Below are positions 32,094-41,584 of a DNA stretch of 64,000 nt, one piece after another. Every line of letters begins with the position of its first letter. Within the stretch, counting starts at the first letter, position 1. Made by a program: the position numbers and the translations under genes. Source of the stretch: AV40 sp038230255 (lineage in GTDB: Bacteria; Verrucomicrobiota; Verrucomicrobiia; Chthoniobacterales; UBA10450); the NCBI GenBank assembly GCA_038230255.1, contig JBBRNP010000003.1, positions 368,892 to 432,891 of the forward strand, in the 5' to 3' direction. The notes below the pieces were generated by a model. The model made no database searches, was not told where the DNA came from, and saw only the letters and a program-made list of their open reading frames with translations.

Positions 32094-33425
32094 TCACTTC
32101 GCATCGAGTTGCGCCATCATCCGGTCGAAGCGTTTCAGGACGCGTTCTTTCCCCATTACTTCGAGCATGTGATACAAACTTGGGCCAACCGAGCGTCCGC
32201 TCGCGGCGACCCGCGCGGGATGAACCAGATCGCCGGTTTTGCAGCCAACTTTTTGGGCAAGCGACTTGAGTGCGGACTCCAGCGTCTGAAAATCCCACTT
32301 GTCGATCTTGGCAAATTCTTCGCGCAAAGCTTTCAAATGCGCGGCCGCTTCCGGTTTTCCAAAAACTTTTTTGACCGACTCGGGATCGAATTCGTAATCC
32401 TCGGTAAAGAAGTACGACGTCCATTCCGGAACATCTTTAAAGAGCTTGATCTTCTCTTTCACAATCGCGAGGACGCTTCTCAGATATTCCTCGTTTGAGA
32501 TGTCGATCTTCGCCTTTTCCAAAAACGGCCGCGCCAGCTCGAGGAATCGGTCGAGCGACATCTGCGCGATGTACTGGCCGTTGAGCCAAAAACATTTGTC
32601 GAGATCGAACGCGGCGTTGCGGCGATTGATTTTTTCGAGCTCGAACAGCTTCACGACTTCGCCGATGTCGATCTTTTCCCGGTTGTCCTTGGGCGACCAG
32701 CCAAGCAGGCAAAGATAATTTCGGACGGCCTCGGGCGCGTAACCTTGTTCGATGTAATTCGCGACGGCCGCGCCTTCATCGCGCTTGCTCATCTTGGAAC
32801 CGTCTCGGTTCAAAATCAGCGGAATGTGCGCGAACACCGGCGGCGTAGCGCCGAGCGCCTTATAAAGCTCGATGTGCTTCGGCGTGTTGGAAAGATGATC
32901 TTCGCCGCGAATCACGTGCGAGATTTTCATCTCGATGTCGTCGATCACATTCACGAAATGAAAAATCCAGGAGCCGTCGGGCCGGCGAATCGTCATGTCT
33001 GGATGCGTACCCGGGTTGGTAAGGTCGAAATCGATCTGGCCGCAAACAAGATCATTCACGATCACGTGCTCGCGGGGGGAGCGGAACCGTAACGCACCCT
33101 GGTCCTCGAAGATGTGGCCGCCGTCCTGGAGTTTTTTCAGGTAGCGCTCGTAAATTTCAGTGCGCTGGCTTTGGAAATAAGGACCCAAATCTCCGCCGGC
33201 GTGCGGACCCTCGTCCCAATTGAGTCCGAGCCAATTCAAGCCGTCGTAAATCGCAGCCGCGGCTTCTTCGGTGTTGCGTTTGCTGTCGGTGTCTTCGATT
33301 CGCAGCACGAGCTTGCCGCCATGATGGCGAACAAAGAGCCAGTTGAACAATGCGGTGCGCGCGCCGCCAATGTGCAGATAACCGGTCGGCGACGGCGCAA
33401 AGCGAACACGAATTTCGGAGCTCAT
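32094..33425 (-). CDS. gltX: Glutamyl-tRNA synthetase
   Basis: A 443-aa class I synthetase charging tRNA-Glu (and, if non-discriminating, tRNA-Gln). The HIGH-equivalent YLHIGGAR is near residue 17, RIEDTD follows, and the KMSKRDEGAAV loop is near 215. It is slightly shorter than the usual 470-490 aa because of a compact anticodon-binding region. Three copies of the AAGATCGACA word lie within about 380 bases of its 3' half, all encoding Lys-Ile-Asp. Confidence 0.96.
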   Translation of the reverse strand: MSSEIRVRFAPSPTGYLHIGGARTALFNWLFVRHHGGKLVLRIEDTDSKRNTEEAAAAIYDGLNWLGLNWDEGPHAGGDLGPYFQSQRTEIYERYLKKLQDGGHIFEDQGALRFRSPREHVIVNDLVCGQIDFDLTNPGTHPDMTIRRPDGSWIFHFVNVIDDIEMKISHVIRGEDHLSNTPKHIELYKALGATPPVFAHIPLILNRDGSKMSKRDEGAAVANYIEQGYAPEAVRNYLCLLGWSPKDNREKIDIGEVVKLFELEKINRRNAAFDLDKCFWLNGQYIAQMSLDRFLELARPFLEKAKIDISNEEYLRSVLAIVKEKIKLFKDVPEWTSYFFTEDYEFDPESVKKVFGKPEAAAHLKALREEFAKIDKWDFQTLESALKSLAQKVGCKTGDLVHPARVAASGRSVGPSLYHMLEVMGKERVLKRFDRMMAQLDAK

Positions 33426-33460
33426 TATTTATTACTACGTTAACCGTAACTCGCGTCCGC

Positions 33461-33471
33461 AAGATCGACAA
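33461..33471 (+). other. AAGATCGACAA word in the gap before gltX
   Basis: An exact intergenic copy ending one base before the stop codon of the Rieske-FAD gene (3' end at 33472). No hairpin forms around it, so it is not part of a terminator. Confidence 0.85.
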
Positions 33472-34980
33472 TCACGCCGGCGGAAGCGGCGCCTCGGCCG
33501 GTCCGGCGATGACTTCGCCGGTCGGTTTGAAACGCGAGCCGTGACACGGGCAATCCCACGTTTTCTCCGCGGAATTCCAGCGCACGATGCAACCCATGTG
33601 CGGGCAAACCGCCGAACGCTTGTGGACCGCGCCATCGGAATCACGATAGGCCGCAATTTTCCCATGCTTCGACTTGACGATCATTCCGGCGTCACGTTCG
33701 AGCTCGCGAACTGAATCCGCCTCCGCGCGCGCGAGGCGATCTTTGATCAAATAATAAGGATAGTCTTTGTTCTCGCGCAGATAATTCCAGACGCCGCCGT
33801 GCACGATTTTGCGATCGGGCGAAAATAATTCCGTCCACGGATTTTTTGCGCCGGTCACCCAATCGCGCGCCATCATTGCGGAAATCGTGCCGAAAGTGAT
33901 GCCGTTACCGCAAAAACCGGTGGCGATAAATTGCCGCTCGGCATTTTCGCCGATGTAGGGAAGACCGTCACTGGTCTCGATGATTTGTCCGGACCAACGA
34001 TGATCCACCTGCGCGTCGGGCAAGATTTTTCGCAGTCGTTCCAGGACTTTGTTGAAGCAATCTTCCGGTTCCGCAACCTGTCCGGTCTTGTGATCTTCGC
34101 CGCCGAAAACGACGTAATCGAAATCCTCATGTCGATCCAGGCGCAAATAATCGTAAGGATCTTTCGTGTCCCAAAACATCGCCATCGGCAAGGCACCGCG
34201 CGGTACGCGCGCCCCTACCGCGTAACTGGTATAGAGGGAAATTTTCGTTTGGAACAACGTCGCCGCGGCAATGTTGGAAAAACCGACCAGCGGATTGTTC
34301 GTCGTGATCGCCACTCGGTCGAAACTAACCCCGTGGCCATTCGCTTTGACCCGGCGTTTTTCGGAATCGAATTCGGCCGCGGCGGTTTCTTCAAAAACAT
34401 GCGAGCCATCGCCCGGGAGGGCGTCGATCAAACCGGCGAGATATTTTCGCGGATGAAACTTCGCCTGGTTTGCCAGTCGCATTCCGGGAACGTGGAAATG
34501 CGGAATCGATTCGAGAAATGTCGCGTCGAATCCCATCTCCCGCGCAAGATCAACGTCCTTTTTCAAATCATCCGCGTCGTCGTTCGCCGATCCGTCCAGC
34601 GGAACGTGCACGTAGCCGGGCACACGCGTGAACTCACAGTCGATTCCTTCGTTCATGACGATTGTTTCGATTTCGCCAATCGCCGCCGCACCCGCGTCCC
34701 ATGCGGCCTCCGCGTGATCGTGCCCAAACCGCTTTTCGAGCACACGCAGGTTTGTGTCGGTCACGTAAGTCAGATGCGCAGTCGTATGGCCAGTATCCAT
34801 CGTTGCCGCGCGCTCGCGCTCGATCAATGCAACCCGGAGGCCGGCTTTCTTCAGAAAATACGCCGTCGTAATTCCGGTAATGCCGGCGCCAATGACGAGA
34901 ACATCGACCTCGATGTCGCGGCCAAGGGCCGGAAATTTCTTGATCGGCGCGGTGTCGATCCAGTAGGAAATTCGTTTCAT
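33472..34980 (-). CDS. FAD-dependent oxidoreductase with C-terminal Rieske domain
   Basis: A 502-aa protein. Residues 20-360 form a DAO-type FAD domain with the Rossmann motif VLVIGAGITGITTAYFLKKAG, and residues about 420-500 are a Rieske [2Fe-2S] domain with CPHMGC and CPCHGSRF giving the Cys-His / Cys-His ligands. The arrangement matches the widespread FAD-dependent oxidoreductase/Rieske fusions; the substrate is unknown (amino acids or amines are usual for the fold). The start at 34980 (MKRISYWIDTAPIKKFPAL) gives the family N-terminus; the longer upstream frame overlaps tilS. Confidence 0.9.
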   Translation of the reverse strand: MKRISYWIDTAPIKKFPALGRDIEVDVLVIGAGITGITTAYFLKKAGLRVALIERERAATMDTGHTTAHLTYVTDTNLRVLEKRFGHDHAEAAWDAGAAAIGEIETIVMNEGIDCEFTRVPGYVHVPLDGSANDDADDLKKDVDLAREMGFDATFLESIPHFHVPGMRLANQAKFHPRKYLAGLIDALPGDGSHVFEETAAAEFDSEKRRVKANGHGVSFDRVAITTNNPLVGFSNIAAATLFQTKISLYTSYAVGARVPRGALPMAMFWDTKDPYDYLRLDRHEDFDYVVFGGEDHKTGQVAEPEDCFNKVLERLRKILPDAQVDHRWSGQIIETSDGLPYIGENAERQFIATGFCGNGITFGTISAMMARDWVTGAKNPWTELFSPDRKIVHGGVWNYLRENKDYPYYLIKDRLARAEADSVRELERDAGMIVKSKHGKIAAYRDSDGAVHKRSAVCPHMGCIVRWNSAEKTWDCPCHGSRFKPTGEVIAGPAEAPLPPA

Positions 34981-35008
34981 CCTTACTTCTTCGCGCGCCG
35001 GGCTGAAT

Positions 35009-35989
35009 TCAGCCTTCGATAAAGATTTTGCCGGCGCGGCGGCGAACGTGTCGATCTTGCGGAAGATTAACTTTGGCGACGCGCGCGTCGTGATTGAGCA
35101 ACGAGCGGACGCTTTCCACGACATCGAAGCCGACATTCGTGATTTTTCGCGTGCGTAGCCATTTTAAAATTTCGCGGCGCTGAAGTGCGACCGGCAAATC
35201 GCGTAACTTCGCGACTGAAAGGTCGGCATTGGTGGCATCGGGGAGCTGGTCTTCGATCCAATCTTCTTCTTCGGCGGCAATCATGGCCGCGCGCCAGATG
35301 CTCTGGCGAATGTTTCGGCCGAGGTTTTTCTCCAAATAAGGAATGATTCGCCAGCGAATTCGGTTGCGGAGCGGCGTTAGATCTTTGTTCGACGCGTCTT
35401 CGCGAAATTTCAGTCGATGCTTGCGAACGTAATCTTCGATTTCGCTCCGCCAGACTCCCAAAAATGGGCGAACAATTGTAAGATCGACATCCGTAACCCG
35501 GCGCTTCGAAACTTCCCGGATCGCGCCAAGGCCAGTCGCCCCGGAACCACGAAAAAGATTAATTAAGAAAGTTTCGACCAAATCGTCGGCGTGATGCGCG
35601 AGAAAAATCGCGTTACCGCGCCGCCGCTTGGCTACTTGCGCAAAAAATTGATAGCGCGCTTCGCGCGCGGCGGTTTCGACCGAAATTTTTTGTTTTGCCG
35701 CAAGCGCACGCACGCTCACGGATCCCATCTCAAGCTCGGCGTCATACTTAGCCGCAAGGTTCTCGACGAAGCGCGCATCCGCGTCGCTTGAGCGGCCGCG
35801 GAGCTGGTGATTCAAATGACACACGATCAGTTTTCGGTAGCCGCATTCGTGCAACCAATGCAGGAGCGCGACGGAATCGCGTCCGCCTGAGACGCCGATG
35901 AGGTAGCGTCTGTCGGGCGGAAACCCGCGAAAAAAAATTTTATTTTGAATCTGTTTCAACGCGACCTCGCATCCAATGTTCAAAGGCAA
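35009..35989 (-). CDS. tilS: tRNA(Ile)-lysidine synthase
   Basis: A 326-aa N-type ATP pyrophosphatase that converts C34 of the CAU-anticodon tRNA-Ile to lysidine. The PP-loop GVSGGRDSVALLHWL is at about 32-46, with CHLNHQLRGRSSDADARFVE and LAHHADDLVETFLINLFRGS as the other family motifs. It is shorter than the E. coli enzyme (432 aa), lacking the C-terminal substrate-binding domain, as in several other phyla. Next to the Rieske-FAD gene on the same strand with a 28-bp gap. Confidence 0.93.
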   Translation of the reverse strand: MPLNIGCEVALKQIQNKIFFRGFPPDRRYLIGVSGGRDSVALLHWLHECGYRKLIVCHLNHQLRGRSSDADARFVENLAAKYDAELEMGSVSVRALAAKQKISVETAAREARYQFFAQVAKRRRGNAIFLAHHADDLVETFLINLFRGSGATGLGAIREVSKRRVTDVDLTIVRPFLGVWRSEIEDYVRKHRLKFREDASNKDLTPLRNRIRWRIIPYLEKNLGRNIRQSIWRAAMIAAEEEDWIEDQLPDATNADLSVAKLRDLPVALQRREILKWLRTRKITNVGFDVVESVRSLLNHDARVAKVNLPQDRHVRRRAGKIFIEG

Positions 35990-36056
35990 TGATAACGCTG
36001 AGTGAGTTTAGACAAAAGGAACGCTCGGCGACGTCTTCACAACAAAAGGAAACAGC

Positions 36057-36257
36057 ATGAAAAAGAAATCGACTTACCGGCTACTGATTCAATCGGAAGA
36101 GAAAAACAAAAACGTGATGGAAATTGCAGTGTACGCCCTGGTCGCGCTGAGCTGCTTAATTTCGATTTGGCAATTTGCGGAGCAACCTAACGTCCTGCCT
36201 TTGGATAGGGTCGGCCCAACGGCCGAGAATTACGCTGAAGTGCGAATTGCCTCGTAG
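36057..36257 (+). CDS. Small single-pass membrane protein
   Basis: A 66-aa frame, MKKKSTYRLLIQSEEKNKNV then a hydrophobic helix (IAVYALVALSCLISIWQFA) and a short polar tail. It is preceded by AAAGGAAACAGC, a good ribosome-binding site at correct spacing, which supports expression. It is divergent from tilS and lies just upstream of the tetR operator. No family is recognised. Confidence 0.6.
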   Translation: MKKKSTYRLLIQSEEKNKNVMEIAVYALVALSCLISIWQFAEQPNVLPLDRVGPTAENYAEVRIAS

Positions 36258-36269
36258 AGCCAGGGTCAT

Positions 36270-36298
36270 TTGACAATGAATGAACGTTCATTCATTGT
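36270..36298 (+). promoter_or_regulatory. Promoter with 26-bp palindromic TetR operator
   Basis: A perfect palindrome occupies 36273-36298, with half-site ACAATGAATGAAC; the core TGAATGAACGTTCATTCA is of the kind bound by TetR-type efflux repressors. A consensus -35 hexamer TTGACA (36270-36275) overlaps its left end, and CATTGT at 17-bp spacing is a plausible -10. The tetR ATG is only ten bases downstream, so the transcript leader would be almost absent. This is consistent with autoregulation of the tetR-efflux operon. Confidence 0.85.
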
Positions 36299-36307
36299 TG
36301 TGGCCCA

Positions 36308-36928
36308 ATGTCTCAACCTCCAACCGACACCGTCCTCGGCCGGCCGACCCAGATTCTCGATGCCGCTGTGGCTTGCTTTGCCAAACGTGGTTTCCACCAG
36401 GCGAGCATGCACGATATCAGCACCGAAGCCGGGATCAGCGTCGGTCTGATCTATCGATATTTTCAAAATAAAGAGGCCGTGATTTCGGCCATGGCCGATC
36501 GCCATAAACAGGAAATCCACGAAATTCTGGAACGCGCCCGCCAGGCGTCCGGGTTACTCGAATCGCTCGAAGTCCTGTTCACGGCGCACTGCGGCGAAAA
36601 CGAACCGCAAGTGGTTTCCGCCTTCGTGGTCGATCTTTTCGCCGAGGCGAGCCGGAATCCGCACGTCGCTCAATTGGTGCGCGATGTTTGTGAAACTTCC
36701 ATGAACGGCGTGACTGATTTGATCGCGCGCTCGCCCGACGCCAAGGCCTCGAATTTAACCCCTCGCGAAATGGCTGAACTGATCTTTGCCGTGAACGACG
36801 GCATGTTGATGCGGAACGTGCTCAAGATCGGTTCGACTTCTGAAGAACGACGCGACCAACAATTGAAAGTCGCGCGCAACCTGTGGCGGCTCTTATTTAA
36901 GGAGCAGACCAAACCCGCTTATGCATGA
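36308..36928 (+). CDS. TetR family transcriptional repressor
   Basis: A 206-aa regulator. The N-terminal helix-turn-helix spans about residues 12-58 (ILDAAVACFAKRGFHQASMH then DISTEAGISVGLIYRYFQNK), and the rest is an all-helical ligand-binding domain. It is the first gene downstream of the perfect palindrome and overlaps the efflux adaptor gene by eight bases, so it very probably represses its own operon until an efflux substrate binds. The ligand is unknown. Confidence 0.94.
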   Translation: MSQPPTDTVLGRPTQILDAAVACFAKRGFHQASMHDISTEAGISVGLIYRYFQNKEAVISAMADRHKQEIHEILERARQASGLLESLEVLFTAHCGENEPQVVSAFVVDLFAEASRNPHVAQLVRDVCETSMNGVTDLIARSPDAKASNLTPREMAELIFAVNDGMLMRNVLKIGSTSEERRDQQLKVARNLWRLLFKEQTKPAYA

Positions 36929-38261
36929 CGTGGCAAAACCGAGCATTCCGGACCGCGAAAAAAAGGTAGCGCATCGAAAGCTGCGCGGCTGGATCTACAT
37001 CGTCGGCGCACTACTTTGCCTTTTCGGCGTGGTAGCAGCGCTGAAGGCGCTTGGTGCCGCAATACTTATTTTGCTGGTCGTGGTAGCCACTCTCTTGGCG
37101 GGCTTGTTCGGACTGATCGCGGTTAATCGATTTCGATCGAGACGCACGACAGCGGGCGCGGTGTTTGCCGTGCTCTTTCTTTTCTTCGCGCTTGTGGACG
37201 TCAAGTTCCTTCAATTCTACAAGATGAGTTCGTCGCCGATGGTCATGCCGGCGACCACCGTGACGAGTGCAGTGGCGAAGGAGGAAGATTGGGCGCCGGC
37301 GCTATCTTCGGTCGGAACCATTTCCGCGGTGCAGGGCGCCATGCTTTCGACTGACCTGGCGGGCACGGTTGCCGAAGTAAAATTTGAAAGCGGAGCGGTT
37401 GCGAAAAAAGGAGACGTTTTAGTCAGGCTCGATGTTTCGTCGGAAGAAGGGCAATTACGAACCGCGGCAGCGGATTTGGAATTGGCCCGCAAAGATTTGG
37501 AGCGGACGCGCGATCTGGCTGCGCGCAAAGTGATTTCGAAAGCAGAATTGGATGCCGCCGAATCGAAGTTCAAACAAAAAGAAGGCATGCTCGACAACAT
37601 GCGGGCGATGGTTGCGAAGAAAGAAGTTCGCGCGCCCTTCGATGGTCAGCTGGGCATTCGGCAGGTGAATGTCGGCCAGATGATCAACGCCGGCCAGCAA
37701 GTGGTCTCCTTACAAGCGCTCGATCCGCTGTTTGTCGATTTTGCGGTCCCGCAGCAAAATCTTCCGAATCTGGTGCAGGGCTTGGAGGCGCGGGTGCGCA
37801 CCGATGCGCTGGGAGATCGCGTCTTCGTCGGCAAAGTGACGGCGATCAATTCCGCTGTCGACACGACGACACGCAACGTGGCGGTGCAGGTGACGCTGGA
37901 AAACCACGATCATGCGTTGAAACCGGGAATGTTTGCCAAGATCGAAATTATTCTGCCGACGAAACAGAAGACGCTGGTCGTGCCGGGGACGGCGGTCTCC
38001 TACGCGCCCTATGGCAACTCGGTTTACGTGATCGAAAAAAAGAAAGACGGGAAAACCGGGAAGGAATCGCAAACGATTCGGCAGGCTTTCGTGCGCGTGG
38101 GCGAGGCCCGCGGCGATTTTGTTTCAATCACGCAAGGATTAAAGCCGGGCGAGACGGTGGTGGGAACGGGCGTTTTCAAATTGCGCAACGGCATGGCGGT
38201 GACGGTCAACAACGAGTTGGCCCCGAAACCGCAGATCAATCCAACACCTACCGATTCATGA
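36921..38261 (+). CDS. RND efflux periplasmic adaptor with extra N-terminal membrane helices
   Basis: A 446-aa membrane-fusion protein bridging an RND pump to an outer-membrane channel. The lipoyl halves (AGTVAEVKFESGAVAKKGDV and VRAPFDGQLGIRQVNVGQMI), a helical hairpin (about 185-235), a beta-barrel domain and a membrane-proximal domain are recognisable. Unusually, instead of a single signal or anchor the first 95 residues hold three hydrophobic helices (GWIYIVGALLCLFGVVAAL, AAILILLVVVATLLAGLFGL, AGAVFAVLFLFFALVDV). It overlaps tetR by eight bases and precedes the pump. Confidence 0.92.
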   Translation: MHDVAKPSIPDREKKVAHRKLRGWIYIVGALLCLFGVVAALKALGAAILILLVVVATLLAGLFGLIAVNRFRSRRTTAGAVFAVLFLFFALVDVKFLQFYKMSSSPMVMPATTVTSAVAKEEDWAPALSSVGTISAVQGAMLSTDLAGTVAEVKFESGAVAKKGDVLVRLDVSSEEGQLRTAAADLELARKDLERTRDLAARKVISKAELDAAESKFKQKEGMLDNMRAMVAKKEVRAPFDGQLGIRQVNVGQMINAGQQVVSLQALDPLFVDFAVPQQNLPNLVQGLEARVRTDALGDRVFVGKVTAINSAVDTTTRNVAVQVTLENHDHALKPGMFAKIEIILPTKQKTLVVPGTAVSYAPYGNSVYVIEKKKDGKTGKESQTIRQAFVRVGEARGDFVSITQGLKPGETVVGTGVFKLRNGMAVTVNNELAPKPQINPTPTDS

Positions 38262-38289
38262 GACAAGCTCGGCCTCTTGTAAGACCGAC

Positions 38290-41200
38290 ATGAAATCTTT
38301 CACCGATCTTTTCATCAAACGCCCGGTGCTGGCGATGGTGGTCAGCTTCGTCATTCTTATCGCCGGTTTGCAGGCGATGAAGACAATTAACGTGCGGCAA
38401 TATCCGCGCAGCGACATCGCGGCTATCACGGTGACAACGGTGTATGTCGGCGCCGATGCGGAACTCGTTAGGGGATTTATCACGACACCGCTGGAGCGCG
38501 CCATCGCGGCGGCTGACGGAATCGATTACATCCAATCGCAAAGCGCACAGGGGGTTTCCACGATCACCGTGCGCCTAAAATTGAACTACGATGCGAACAA
38601 GGCGTTGTCGGACGTGAGTTCGCGCGTCGATGCCATCCGGCGCGACCTGCCGCCCGAGTCGGAAATTCCAGTCATCAAAATCGAACCGGCCGACTCGCAG
38701 ATCGCTTCTGCCTATCTCAGTTTTACTTCCAACATTCTTCAGCCTAACGAGGTCACCGATTACCTCGTGCGCCTGGTCCAGCCGCGCCTGACCGCGATCG
38801 GCGGCGTACAGCGCGCTGATATTCTCGGCGGCCGCACTTTCGCCATGCGTATTTGGATGAAGCCGGACCGCATGGCCGCGCTCAACGTCAGTCCCGCGCA
38901 GGTCCGAAGCGCGCTGGCACGAAACAATTATCTCTCGGCCGTGGGCAACACCAAAGGTTCACTACTTCAGGTCAATCTCACCGCCAACACCGACTTGCAT
39001 ACCGCGGATGACTTCAAAAAGCTCGTTATTCGTCAGGACAAAGGAAACCTCGTCCGGATAAGCGACGTCGCCGATGTCGAGCTTGGCGCGGAAGATTACA
39101 ACACCGAAGTTCGTTTCTCCGGCAAGAAGGCGGTGTTCATGGGCATCTGGGTTTTGCCCAACGCAAACTCGATCGACGTGATCAAACGGGTGCGGGTCGA
39201 GATGGAACAGATCAAAAAGGAGCTGCCGACGGGAATGGAGGCAGACGTGGCCTACGATGCGACCGCGTATATCAACGATGCGATCCACGAAGTGGTAAAA
39301 ACGTTGATCGACACATTACTCATCGTGATGGTCGTAATCTTCCTCTTCCTCGGCTCGTTCCGGTCCGTCATCGTGCCGGTGGTGGCGATTCCGATCTCGC
39401 TAATCGGAGCCTTGTTCCTGATGCAGGTGCTCGGTTTTACGCTGAACTTGCTCACCCTCCTCGCAATCGTTCTTTCCGTCGGATTGGTGGTCGATGACGC
39501 AATTGTTGTCGTCGAAAACGTCGAGCGTCACATGCGCGAAGGCCTGTCCCGCATGCAGGCGGCGCTTCAGGGCGCGCGCGAACTGATCGGGCCTATCATC
39601 GCAATGACGATTACTCTGGCCGCGGTTTACACGCCAATCGCACTGCAGGGCGGATTGACTGGCGCGCTCTTTCGCGAATTTGGACTCACTCTCGCCGGCG
39701 CAGTTTTCATTTCCGGCGTCGTGGCTCTGACACTTTCCCCGATGATGTCGGCGCATTTATTGCGTTCGGAACATGTGGATAAGGGATTTTCCGGAATCGT
39801 AAATCGAACGTTCGATCGCGTGCGCGACTGGTATGGCCGCCAACTCGACCGCACTCTGGCGGCGCGCCCGGCGGTTTATACGGTGTGGATCGGATTGTCT
39901 ATTTTAGCCGCGCTTTTTTGGAAGATGTCGCCTAACGAGCTTGCGCCCAAGGAAGATCAAAGCGTGATCTTTGGCATCGTTACGGCCCCGGCGAATGCCA
40001 CGATTGACGACACATCTCGTTATGCCGACGCCGCTGGAAAAATTTTCCAAAGCGTGCCGGACGTACGTTTCACGTTCCAACTGACGTTTCCCACCAACGG
40101 CTTCGGCGGAATGGTCCTTCAGCCCTGGGGCATTCGTAAAACTCCCACCGAAGCCATACTCCCGCAGGTGATGCCGAAGCTGGCTGCCATTCCTGGTCTT
40201 CGTATTTTTGCCACAACACCTTCTCCGCTTCCGGGCGGAGATAATTTTCCGGTCAGTTTCATTATCACGTCGACGGCGGACCAGGACCGCATCCTCGAAT
40301 TCGCGAAACAGATTCAGGACAAAGCGATGGCCGCAGGGATATTTCAGTTCTCGGATATCGACACCAAGATCGACCAGCCGCAATCCGAGGTCGTCTTCGA
40401 CCACGACAAGGTGTCCTCAATGGGCATGGATATGCAGCAAGTGGGCGCGGATTTGTCGGCCAGTATCGGCGGCAATTTCGTAAATCGCTTCAACATTGAA
40501 GGCCGCAGCTACAAGGTCATCCCGCAAGTCAAACGCGTCGATCGTCTGAATCCGGAACAGCTGCAAAACATTTATGTAACTGGACCCAACAACCAACTGG
40601 TACCGCTCAGCACGGTTGCGTCTCTCCGACAAAAGACAGTGGCGCGTTCGCTCAATCGAATGCAACAGCTCAACGCTGTCACGATCAATGGTGTGCCGAC
40701 ACGAACACTCGACGCCACGTTGAAATTCATGGAGGACGAAGCGCGCAAGATTCTCCCGAAAGGTTACGTCCTTGATTATACCGGCGAGTCGCGCCAACTC
40801 CGCACGGAAGGAAGCAAGTTCGGCGGCGTGTTCCTCCTTGCCATTGTGCTCATCTTTTTAGTGCTCGCTGCCCAATTCAACAGCTTCCGCGATCCATTCG
40901 TTATTCTGCTCGGATCGGTCCCGCTCGCGATCTTTGGTGCGCTGTTATTTACGTTTCTAAAGATGCCGTTCGGAAAATTTTTCACTGAAGGCTGGACGAC
41001 GACCCTGAATATCTATTCCCAAGTCGGACTCGTTACGCTCGTCGGACTTGTTTCGAAAAACGGGATCCTGATTGTGCAATTCGCGAACGAGTTGCAACGA
41101 AAGGGCGTGGCAAAACTCGACGCGGTCGCGCAGGCGGCACGGATTCGTTTGCGTCCGATCATGATGGTCAGCGTCGCGACGGTGGCCGGTCACTTTCCCC

Positions 41201-41415
41201 TCACCTTGGTCACTGGCGCCGGCGCGGCCGCGCGAAATTCGATCGGTCTGGTGCTCGTCGGCGGAATGACGATTGGGACAATCTTCACATTGTTTATTGT
41301 GCCGTCGCTTTACATGCTGATTGCGAAAGAGCACCACGAAAAATCTCTGGCCGAAACGGAAGAAGAACCGTCCGAAGATGTCGATCTTACGCCGGAGTAT
41401 GCGCCCGTGCGCTGA
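38290..41415 (+). CDS. RND multidrug efflux permease (AcrB/MexF type)
   Basis: A 1041-aa proton-driven inner-membrane pump with the HAE1 layout: one N-terminal helix (PVLAMVVSFVILIAGLQAM), a large periplasmic porter domain, six helices including the proton-relay motif GLVVDDAIVVVENVERHM, a second porter domain, and six more helices ending near GIVLVGGMTIGTIFTLFIVP. Length is typical. No outer-membrane TolC-like gene follows, so the pump must use one encoded elsewhere. An AAGATCGACAT copy on the minus strand lies near the 3' end. Confidence 0.95.
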   Translation: MKSFTDLFIKRPVLAMVVSFVILIAGLQAMKTINVRQYPRSDIAAITVTTVYVGADAELVRGFITTPLERAIAAADGIDYIQSQSAQGVSTITVRLKLNYDANKALSDVSSRVDAIRRDLPPESEIPVIKIEPADSQIASAYLSFTSNILQPNEVTDYLVRLVQPRLTAIGGVQRADILGGRTFAMRIWMKPDRMAALNVSPAQVRSALARNNYLSAVGNTKGSLLQVNLTANTDLHTADDFKKLVIRQDKGNLVRISDVADVELGAEDYNTEVRFSGKKAVFMGIWVLPNANSIDVIKRVRVEMEQIKKELPTGMEADVAYDATAYINDAIHEVVKTLIDTLLIVMVVIFLFLGSFRSVIVPVVAIPISLIGALFLMQVLGFTLNLLTLLAIVLSVGLVVDDAIVVVENVERHMREGLSRMQAALQGARELIGPIIAMTITLAAVYTPIALQGGLTGALFREFGLTLAGAVFISGVVALTLSPMMSAHLLRSEHVDKGFSGIVNRTFDRVRDWYGRQLDRTLAARPAVYTVWIGLSILAALFWKMSPNELAPKEDQSVIFGIVTAPANATIDDTSRYADAAGKIFQSVPDVRFTFQLTFPTNGFGGMVLQPWGIRKTPTEAILPQVMPKLAAIPGLRIFATTPSPLPGGDNFPVSFIITSTADQDRILEFAKQIQDKAMAAGIFQFSDIDTKIDQPQSEVVFDHDKVSSMGMDMQQVGADLSASIGGNFVNRFNIEGRSYKVIPQVKRVDRLNPEQLQNIYVTGPNNQLVPLSTVASLRQKTVARSLNRMQQLNAVTINGVPTRTLDATLKFMEDEARKILPKGYVLDYTGESRQLRTEGSKFGGVFLLAIVLIFLVLAAQFNSFRDPFVILLGSVPLAIFGALLFTFLKMPFGKFFTEGWTTTLNIYSQVGLVTLVGLVSKNGILIVQFANELQRKGVAKLDAVAQAARIRLRPIMMVSVATVAGHFPLTLVTGAGAAARNSIGLVLVGGMTIGTIFTLFIVPSLYMLIAKEHHEKSLAETEEEPSEDVDLTPEYAPVR

Positions 41416-41510
41416 TCCCGAACAGTTAGCCAGACATCGTGCGGCAAATGGCGCGCGACTTTTCGAGCGGACGTCGGTTCAATCTACCGATGACGCGGGC
41501 AATTTCTCGA

Positions 41511-41530
41511 GCTGAGTCGGTTTACTCAGC
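41511..41530 (+). terminator. Weak hairpin after the RND operon
   Basis: The stem GCTGAGT/ACTCAGC with a six-base loop, about 100 bp beyond the permease stop. No T tract follows, so intrinsic termination is doubtful. Confidence 0.35.
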
Positions 41531-41584
41531 CAAATCGCGCCCATCACTCGTCATTGACAGGGCAAACTCAACGGAGGAACACAA

